DNA from: Clostridia bacterium
Lineage (GTDB): Bacteria > Bacillota > Clostridia > Christensenellales > CAG-138
Assembly (NCBI GenBank): GCA_017547885.1
Contig: JAFYOP010000005.1
Location: 18,079-82,078, forward strand
Reading direction: 5' to 3'
Length of the DNA stretch: 64,000 nt
The notes beneath the pieces were generated by a model. That model searched no databases. It worked only from the letters and a program-made list of their open reading frames with translations, and had not been told where the DNA came from. Positions 58,441-64,000 of this stretch are shown piece by piece (the stretch's first letter is position 1; each line of letters starts with the position of its first letter). A program made the position numbers and the translations under genes.

Positions 58441-59679
58441 ATGAAGGGCAAGAATATTTTCAAAAAGGTTTTTGCAATAACTGCGGCGCTGACAATGGCA
58501 CTGCTTCCCGCGCTGGCTTTTGCGGCCGTTGAGGCTGCAGCCGCTGCGGACAAGACTTCCGTGGCAGCCGGGGATGTGGTAGAGGTGACCATTACTGTAA
58601 CAGGCAAGGAACTGGCTGCGGTGGAGGGCACATATACCTATGACCCTGCTGTGCTGACCTATACCGAAAGCGAAGGCGGCGCATCCGATGGCTTTATCAG
58701 TATGGTATCCGCACAGAAGAATGGCTCTGATTCCCTGACCGCCCGCATTAAGTTTACCGCTGCAAGTGCCGGCAATGCTGAGGTTTCCTTTGATATTGCC
58801 AAGGCGCTGGACTATGACGGCGATGATGCGGGTTCAGCAAAGGGCAGCATTGCTATTACCGTACAGGCGGCACCTCCTTCCACCGAGCCCACTACCGCAC
58901 CCATCAACTATGCAACCGAGGGCGTGGCTGCAGTAAACCTTACCTCTGAACAGCCCATGTACATATGGCGCACTCTGGAAAACGTGACTGTACCTTCCAA
59001 GTATACAGAGACTACTCTGGAATACCACGGCGAGACCGTGGCTGCGGCCATAGTTGAGGATTCCGATGCGCCCACCTTGCTGTACCTTTCCAATGAAACA
59101 GGAGATGTGGGCGGATACTATGTATACAATGCCGAAAAGGATACCCTGTATCCTTATCAGACGGTAAATTCCGTATCCAAGTCCTATATAATCCTGCAGC
59201 CGGACGGCAGCGTTGCTGTTCCCGCAGGCTTCAGCGAGACCTCTATCACCATTGATGAGAAGAGCGTTCCCGCATGGGTATCCCAGGATGCTCAGGGAGA
59301 TGTATATCTGCTGTATGCAAGGAATCCGGACGGCGAGGTAGGATACTACCTGTACAATCCTCAGGATGAATCCCTCCAGCGCTATGCTGTAATGCCTGCA
59401 CGTCCCACACAGCCACAGCTGCCTCAGATAGAGGAGACTGCTCCCGTGGAAGAACAGCCTGCCGAAGAGGCTGCCACTTCCATTTTCTCCGGCGATGGAG
59501 TAACCTTACCCAAGCCTGTATTTTATGGCGTATGCGGCCTTGTTGCGGCTCTGGTGATAACCATAATCGCAATGGCTGTATCAAATGCCCGGGAAAAGGC
59601 TCGCCGCAAGCGCAGAGCAGAACAGCGCAGGGCCGAACGTAAAAAGATGCTGGCAGAAGAAGCGCAGGAAAACGCATAA
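58441..59679 (+). CDS. membrane-anchored cohesin-domain protein
   Basis: A 412-residue surface protein. Signal peptide to ~residue 26, then a cohesin-type beta-sandwich at ~32-145 (DKTSVAAGDVVEVTITVTG ... GTYTYDPAVLTYTE ... ITVQAAPP). A Pro/Thr linker and a repeat-rich region (YYVYNAEKDTLYPYQTVNSV and YYLYNPQDESLQRYAV units) follow. A C-terminal membrane helix sits at ~360-382, followed by an Arg/Lys tail. The cohesin should bind the dockerin of the preceding SpoIID-like protein and hold it at the cell surface. A strong bidirectional terminator follows. Confidence 0.85.
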   Translation: MKGKNIFKKVFAITAALTMALLPALAFAAVEAAAAADKTSVAAGDVVEVTITVTGKELAAVEGTYTYDPAVLTYTESEGGASDGFISMVSAQKNGSDSLTARIKFTAASAGNAEVSFDIAKALDYDGDDAGSAKGSIAITVQAAPPSTEPTTAPINYATEGVAAVNLTSEQPMYIWRTLENVTVPSKYTETTLEYHGETVAAAIVEDSDAPTLLYLSNETGDVGGYYVYNAEKDTLYPYQTVNSVSKSYIILQPDGSVAVPAGFSETSITIDEKSVPAWVSQDAQGDVYLLYARNPDGEVGYYLYNPQDESLQRYAVMPARPTQPQLPQIEETAPVEEQPAEEAATSIFSGDGVTLPKPVFYGVCGLVAALVITIIAMAVSNAREKARRKRRAEQRRAERKKMLAEEAQENA

Positions 59680-59693
59680 AGAATAATGCACTT

Positions 59694-59721
59694 AAAAAAG
59701 TGGGCATATGCCCACTTTTTT
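59694..59721. terminator. bidirectional terminator
   Basis: AAAAAAGTGGGC-ATAT-GCCCACTTTTTT is a perfect palindrome between convergent genes, with U runs for both strands. Confidence 0.97.
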
Positions 59722-59723
59722 GC

Positions 59724-60815
59724 TTAAAGCATTTTGATCGGAGAATACATATCCGCTACGGTGATCCACCCGGGACGATATGGCGGAGCGATGTTTCCAA
59801 GGCTTATACCGCCCATATGATATTCCTCCGCCAGCTTTAGCCTGATGTGTATGCTGCGCGGGTCATGAAACCAAACTATATGCTCTGTGCCTGCGCTGTC
59901 ATAGTAGCTGAAATAGGGGGAGTGCACCTTGTGGTCGTAGCGGATATCAGCATAGTGACTATGAGCAAGAGCGGGAATTTCAACTGGGTATACCGTGCGG
60001 GCGATAGCGCCGCGATAGGGAAGCGTCCAGTTGTATCCGCAGCACGGAAGGCCCAGTACCAGCTTATCGGTACCGCAAGCATCCACAGCCGAGTCGATGG
60101 CTTGTCGCATATTGTCAATAGGGCATATGGGGGCGGGAGGATGTGCCGAGTGATCCCTCCGGCATGTAAGCAATATGATGCCGTCGGCGCAGGCATATGC
60201 AGAGGGAAGCATACTGCTGACGTCATACGCTGAAATAAACAGTTTCATCCGATTGTTTTTGAGGACTTTGCTTAAGCGATGGATAAAATCAGAATACGCC
60301 TGAATATCCTCGGGGTAAACTCCGTCAAATTCAATATTTATCCCCATATAATCCCGATGGTACAGATATTGCAGGAGCATTTCCGCAAAAGTGGCCATCC
60401 CCTCATCGCTGCCAAGAAAATCATGCAGCAGGCTGCCGCTGAATTCGCCGCCCTGACGCTGGTTGGTAATGTGCAGCAGAGGAGCGATGCCAAGGCTGTG
60501 GGCACGGGAGATGAGCAAGTGATCGTTTGGTGGGATAATGCTTCCGTCTGACTGAACATGGCAGCTGCATATGGAAACACAGGAAAGATATGGGGCGGCA
60601 CAGGTCAAAGCGTTTTCTCCCACATTGGGCATGACGCATCCGTGTATTATTGCGCTGTGAATGGGGCTGGTATCGTCCGGGATTATTAAGGTTTGCCCCG
60701 GTATGGATTTTATATGGGGATCCATTTGGTTTATTGTGTAAAGAGAAGCAGAAGATATGTGATGTTCTGCGGCTATTGATTTGATGGTTTCACCGTATTT
60801 TACGGTATAAAGCAT
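59724..60815 (-). CDS. LysM-GH18 protein (YaaH/SafA-type), catalytic residues altered
   Basis: A 363-residue protein. LysM at residues 2-45 (YTVKYGETIKSIAAEHHISSASLYTINQ) is followed by a GH18-like barrel. YaaH-type spore enzymes carry a DGVNIDFEYV strand-4 motif; here it reads YMGINIEFDGV (residues 156-166), so the acid Glu is replaced by Asp164 and the upstream Asp by Glu162. That swap would weaken hydrolysis, although binding would remain. No signal peptide is present, as in spore-coat or cortex proteins delivered inside the mother cell. Monocistronic. Confidence 0.8.
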   Translation of the reverse strand: MLYTVKYGETIKSIAAEHHISSASLYTINQMDPHIKSIPGQTLIIPDDTSPIHSAIIHGCVMPNVGENALTCAAPYLSCVSICSCHVQSDGSIIPPNDHLLISRAHSLGIAPLLHITNQRQGGEFSGSLLHDFLGSDEGMATFAEMLLQYLYHRDYMGINIEFDGVYPEDIQAYSDFIHRLSKVLKNNRMKLFISAYDVSSMLPSAYACADGIILLTCRRDHSAHPPAPICPIDNMRQAIDSAVDACGTDKLVLGLPCCGYNWTLPYRGAIARTVYPVEIPALAHSHYADIRYDHKVHSPYFSYYDSAGTEHIVWFHDPRSIHIRLKLAEEYHMGGISLGNIAPPYRPGWITVADMYSPIKML

Positions 60816-60893
60816 ATAAAAAAGCCTCCTTGCAAAGGTTTGTATTAATAACCATATGCAGGAAGGCCAAGCTCAATTACCTTGTTGTCAGTT

Positions 60894-61259
60894 TTACTCC
60901 ACGGTGAGGCCAAAGCAGCAATTACCCCCTATAAAGGTACCGTTTTCATCCAGCGTGCCATAGGGGTCAAGCTCCGGCATCTTTGCCAGGCGGTTGTTTT
61001 CTATTATGGGCAGCACATCCGCAAGCAGCTGACAGAATTCATTATTCGACATTATACGGCGATAAATATTGCGCATATGGCCAAGGCCGCCGCCCATTAT
61101 CACTATGATGTACATGTCCTCAACTATGCCGCCGGACAGGATAAGCCCGGAAATATCTGCCTGGGAAAAATTCTTAAGGAATATTTTCATGCATTCCTGA
61201 GGGGTGGTGAGCTTTTCCTTGGGTATACGCATGCCCAGAGCAAAGCGTTCAATGTACAT
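60894..61259 (-). CDS. hypothetical protein, 121 residues
   Basis: A short protein. The N-terminal half contains charged and hydrophobic helices (TPQECMKIFLKNFSQADISG). The middle is glycine-rich and hydrophobic (LILSGGIVEDMYIIVIMGGGLGHM) and the end reads GNCCFGLTVE. No family recognised. It is read leftward, 78 bp upstream of the LysM gene. Confidence 0.45.
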   Translation of the reverse strand: MYIERFALGMRIPKEKLTTPQECMKIFLKNFSQADISGLILSGGIVEDMYIIVIMGGGLGHMRNIYRRIMSNNEFCQLLADVLPIIENNRLAKMPELDPYGTLDENGTFIGGNCCFGLTVE

Positions 61260-61412
61260 TGTGCTGCATTTCCTTTCCGTGGTAAATATTGCTAATTGAT
61301 TATCCCATAAACCTAAGCCCGCCGCAATAGCTATAATGCCTTTGTACCAGGGGCTTATGTATGATATAATCCATTATATTGAATAAATATTGTTTGGCAG
61401 GAGGCAGATAAA

Positions 61413-62291
61413 ATGTATGAATTGATACAGGTATCAGGCGGCAGTTATTATATCCAGAGTCCTGCCAAAATAGGCCTTGTAAAGCTTAACGATACGGATG
61501 TATGCCTTATAGACAGCGGAAACGATAAGGATGCGGGCCGCAAGGTACGCCAGATCCTTGACGCGAAGGGATGGAAGCTGAAGGCCATATACAACACCCA
61601 CTCCAATGCGGACCATATAGGCGGCAATAAATACCTGCAGGCTCAAACTGCCTGCAAAATATACGCTCCCGGCATTGAGTGCGACTTTACCAACCACACA
61701 CTGCTTGAGCCGTCTTTTCTCTATGGCGGCTATCCCTGCAAGGACCTGAGGCATAAGTTCCTTATGGCGCAGGAAAGCTGTGCAGAGCCCCTTACCGCGG
61801 ATGTGATTCCTGAAGGCTTTGAGACAATTTCTTTGCCCGGGCATTTCTTTGACATGGTGGGTTTCCGTACACCTGACGATGTGGTATATCTTGCAGACTG
61901 CCTCTCCAGCAAGGAAACGCTGGATAAGTACAGGATAGGCTTTATATATGACATAGGGGCGTATATTTCCACACTGGAAAAGGTAAAGACAATGCAGGCC
62001 AAGATGTTCGTTCCTGCCCATGCAGCGGCAACAGAGGATATTGCAGATCTTGCCCAGTACAACATTGACAAGGTGCTGGAGGTGGCGGACGGAATAACTG
62101 AACTGTGTGCTGTGCCTATTAACTTTGAAGCATTACTGCAGAAGCTCTTTGAGGAATATGGCCTTACTATGACATTCGAGCAGTATGTGCTCATTGGCAG
62201 CACTGTGCGCTCATACATGGCATGGCTGAAGGATAACGGAAAGCTTACAGTGAAATTTGAAAACAATATGATGCTCTGGGAGCGGGTATAA
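61413..62291 (+). CDS. MBL-fold metallo-hydrolase with HxNxDH
   Basis: A 292-residue metallo-beta-lactamase fold protein. The metal motif is THSNADHIGG (His63, Asn65, Asp67, His68), so the second His of HxHxDH is Asn. A later GHFFDMVGF and FVPAHAAATED supply further metal ligands. Some MBL proteins with this change still bind one zinc. Substrate unknown. Three co-directional genes follow closely (HAD then ATC-hydrolase-like), suggesting one transcript. Confidence 0.88.
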   Translation: MYELIQVSGGSYYIQSPAKIGLVKLNDTDVCLIDSGNDKDAGRKVRQILDAKGWKLKAIYNTHSNADHIGGNKYLQAQTACKIYAPGIECDFTNHTLLEPSFLYGGYPCKDLRHKFLMAQESCAEPLTADVIPEGFETISLPGHFFDMVGFRTPDDVVYLADCLSSKETLDKYRIGFIYDIGAYISTLEKVKTMQAKMFVPAHAAATEDIADLAQYNIDKVLEVADGITELCAVPINFEALLQKLFEEYGLTMTFEQYVLIGSTVRSYMAWLKDNGKLTVKFENNMMLWERV

Positions 62292-62314
62292 ATATAAAAG
62301 GGGAAAGATCATTT

Positions 62315-63133
62315 ATGGGAATATACGATGGAATTTATCTTTACTGTGATATTGACGGCACTTTGCTCAGCGACTTAAAGGAGATACCTCAGATTAATAT
62401 AAGCGCTGTTAAGAAGTTTACCGAGGAAGGTGGAATGTTTGGCTTAGCAACAGGCCGTTCGCCTCATAACCTATCAAATTTTCCTGAATTGCTTCCGCTG
62501 AACGCACCTTCCATACTGGATAACGGCGGTATACTTTATAATGTCAAGGAAAGAGAATTCAAGGAGTGTACATTTATTCCCAGGGAGCGGAGCATAGAGC
62601 TGTCAAACAAAATATTGGAAATATGCCCTACCGCCAGCCTGCAGCTATATACTAAAGAAGCGATATATCAAGGAAATACCAATTCCAATCGCTGGGTGGA
62701 TCCACTTACCATAAAGGAAAATGTTCCTGAGATTCCCTGCAAGGCAGAAGATGTCCCGGGAGAATGGATAAAAATGGTGCTGTGCGTTCCTGAAAAAAAG
62801 CTGGATATGATACTTGAACAGCTTGATCTCGAGGATATGGCCCGATACTATGCACTTACCCGTTCGGGAAAGATATATTACGAGATATTTTGCCTGGGCA
62901 TGAATAAAGGGTATGGCATAGCATCATTGCGCAAAAAGATACCCGGGATAAAAAAGATACTTGCAATAGGCGATTATTACAATGATATTGAGATGCTTGC
63001 AGAGGTGGATGTGGCGGGTGCCCCCAGTTCTGCCGTGGATGAAGTAAAGGCTATTGCAGACCATATAACATGTGATAACAATCAGGGCGCGGTTGCGGAT
63101 TTTCTGCGCATAGCGCTTGGTATGGAAATATAG
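62315..63133 (+). CDS. HAD superfamily Cof-type phosphatase
   Basis: A 272-residue protein with DIDGTLLSD (motif I, nucleophile Asp) at residues 12-20, a Cof-type cap domain, and motif IV GDYYNDIEML near residue 227. KGYGIASLRKK supplies the motif III Lys. These phosphatases usually act on sugar phosphates or cofactor precursors. Lies 23 bp after the MBL gene. Confidence 0.93.
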   Translation: MGIYDGIYLYCDIDGTLLSDLKEIPQINISAVKKFTEEGGMFGLATGRSPHNLSNFPELLPLNAPSILDNGGILYNVKEREFKECTFIPRERSIELSNKILEICPTASLQLYTKEAIYQGNTNSNRWVDPLTIKENVPEIPCKAEDVPGEWIKMVLCVPEKKLDMILEQLDLEDMARYYALTRSGKIYYEIFCLGMNKGYGIASLRKKIPGIKKILAIGDYYNDIEMLAEVDVAGAPSSAVDEVKAIADHITCDNNQGAVADFLRIALGMEI

Positions 63134-63150
63134 CCGTAAGGAGGAGGACT

Positions 63151-63831
63151 ATGACCGTACTTACCATTGAACACCATGCGATACTTTTTGCACTGCTTTC
63201 AAAATATACCATTACTGCCTTCGGCGACGAGGGAAGGGAGGCCATACTTAAGGCTATGACCCGCTATGGCAACGAGCGGGGACAGCGTATGGCAAAAAAC
63301 GCTCTTTCAAACGGCGATGAGCTTACCCTGCTTAACAGCCAGGCATACGGAGAATGGAAACCGGATTATCCCGGACAGATGGAGTTTGGCGCCATATGCG
63401 GCCAGCCAACCTATCACAGCTATATAGCCAAGTGCGCATGGTGCGATGCATGGGCAAAGCATGACCTTATGGAGTATGGTAAGTATTACTGCGCCAATAT
63501 AGATAACGCATGGTATCAGGGATTTAATCCTGACTTTCTGTGCACTCCGCTGAATCCTGCCATGAGCTGGGGCGGAGATTGCTGCCGCTTTGACTGGGGT
63601 CAGCCCCTTACGGATGAAGAGATAGCGGCCCTTGCGGAAAAGAAAAAAGCCCTTGGCACAAAATTCATGAAGGACTTTAATTTCCATACTGCCCATCTGC
63701 TTTACTCTGTGGGCAATACCCTTATAGAGGAACTTGGCCATAAGGCCAATGAGGCCATAGAAGCAGCAAAGCAAGAGTATATCGAAAAATTCGGCAGGGA
63801 ATGTCTTGATTGCCTTGAAGGTATATTTTAA
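63151..63831 (+). CDS. L-2-amino-thiazoline-4-carboxylate hydrolase-like protein
   Basis: A 226-residue protein resembling the ATC hydrolase family (AtcB-like): AKHDLMEYGKYYCANIDNAWYQGFNPDF and a Cys/Trp-rich YIAKCAWCDAW, GGDCCRF. In Pseudomonas the enzyme turns a thiazoline into L-cysteine; clostridial relatives are of unknown role. Starts behind GGAGGAGG, 17 bp after the HAD gene. Confidence 0.78.
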   Translation: MTVLTIEHHAILFALLSKYTITAFGDEGREAILKAMTRYGNERGQRMAKNALSNGDELTLLNSQAYGEWKPDYPGQMEFGAICGQPTYHSYIAKCAWCDAWAKHDLMEYGKYYCANIDNAWYQGFNPDFLCTPLNPAMSWGGDCCRFDWGQPLTDEEIAALAEKKKALGTKFMKDFNFHTAHLLYSVGNTLIEELGHKANEAIEAAKQEYIEKFGRECLDCLEGIF

Positions 63832-63838
63832 AACAGAC

Positions 63839-64000
63839 TGTACTAAAAAACCACCGTTTTGAACTGTTCCGCAGTAAGTAGACAGAAATAAAACCACCAA
63901 TCGCAGGATTACTCAACCAGACGCCGTTTTTCTAACGGTGTCTTTCCTGTTTTCAATTGGATTCGTTCGTTGTTGTAAAAATGGATATATTGGTCTATCA
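63839..64000 (-). mobile_element. IS3-family element, 3' end only
   Basis: From TGTACT at 63839 (likely element end) to the window edge. It is cut by the window, not by a rearrangement that can be seen. The encoded OrfB end is described separately. Confidence 0.75.
63909..64000 (-). CDS. IS3-family transposase OrfB, C-terminal end (partial)
   Basis: The last ~30 codons on the minus strand read IDQYIHFYNNERIQLKTGKT then PLEKRRLVE and a stop. YxHFYNNERIQ with TPLEKR is the C-terminus of the IS3-type DDE integrase core (OrfB). The rest is outside the window. Confidence 0.85.
   Translation of the reverse strand, partial: IDQYIHFYNNERIQLKTGKTPLEKRRLVE

Noticed and set aside
1..64000. tRNA, rRNA, CRISPR, prophage or conjugation genes
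   Set aside because: I looked for cloverleaf, ribosomal and phage structural sequences and found none that could be supported.

Overview
The window looks like chromosomal DNA of an anaerobic, spore-forming gut-type clostridium (Oscillospiraceae/Ruminococcaceae-like). The signs are strong AGGAGG ribosome binding sites, the gene order pstSCAB-phoU-phoB-phoR, a PdaB-type deacetylase, SpoIID and LysM/GH18 spore or cell-wall proteins, a cohesin/dockerin pair, a rhodanese-fused CoA-disulfide reductase and a single-cluster ferredoxin. No tRNA, rRNA or CRISPR array was seen. The organism is inferred from gene content only.

Layout. (1) 0-2.5 kb: a TIR-transmembrane protein, a gene remnant and a deacetylase. 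(2) 2.7-10.2 kb: an AT-rich island with two nuclease-like genes, a translationally coupled pair of degenerate tyrosine recombinases and an orphan Cys-cluster protein. (3) 10.3-15.9 kb: a large serine recombinase module. It starts with an operator-bearing promoter and a structured leader RNA, and continues with small genes, a nonsense-interrupted gene and remnants. (4) 15.9-22.3 kb: the phosphate uptake and signalling operon with a candidate Pho box. (5) 22.5-26.9 kb: housekeeping-type genes (ADP-ribosylglycohydrolase, SDR, ferredoxin, nitroreductase). (6) 26.9-42.8 kb: a large defence operon that reads as a class-2-like DISARM variant. Its order is Xre regulator, C5 methyltransferase, AIPR protein, DrmE-like, NERD-helicase, DrmA, DrmB, PUA/EVE-like protein, Vsr and an RX4H zinc-ribbon protein; no DrmC (PLD) gene is present. 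(7) 42.8-49.1 kb: a SLOG-type gene split by an IS21-family element with a 7-bp target duplication, then Xre, HD hydrolase, a YwgA-like gene and a Fic/DUF6061-type pair. (8) 49.4-64 kb: a mostly vertical backbone, ending in a truncated IS3-family element.

How genes work together. The DISARM-like genes are co-directional and often overlapping or closely spaced behind one good promoter, so they probably act as one restriction/anti-phage unit. Three redox-related promoters (ferredoxin, nitroreductase, rhodanese/CoA-disulfide reductase) share a GTGA-N5-TCAC dyad placed exactly 29 bp upstream of the -10 box, which suggests one CRP/FNR-type activator. The pst-pho genes form one phosphate-responsive unit. 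The SpoIID-dockerin protein and the following membrane-anchored cohesin protein probably form a surface complex.

The least explained item is an intergenic array at 50.82-51.28 kb. It holds a 13-bp TGY-rich dyad (core ATMACAT), ten copies of which are spaced exactly 34 bp apart. It is not coding and matches no feature class I recognise.
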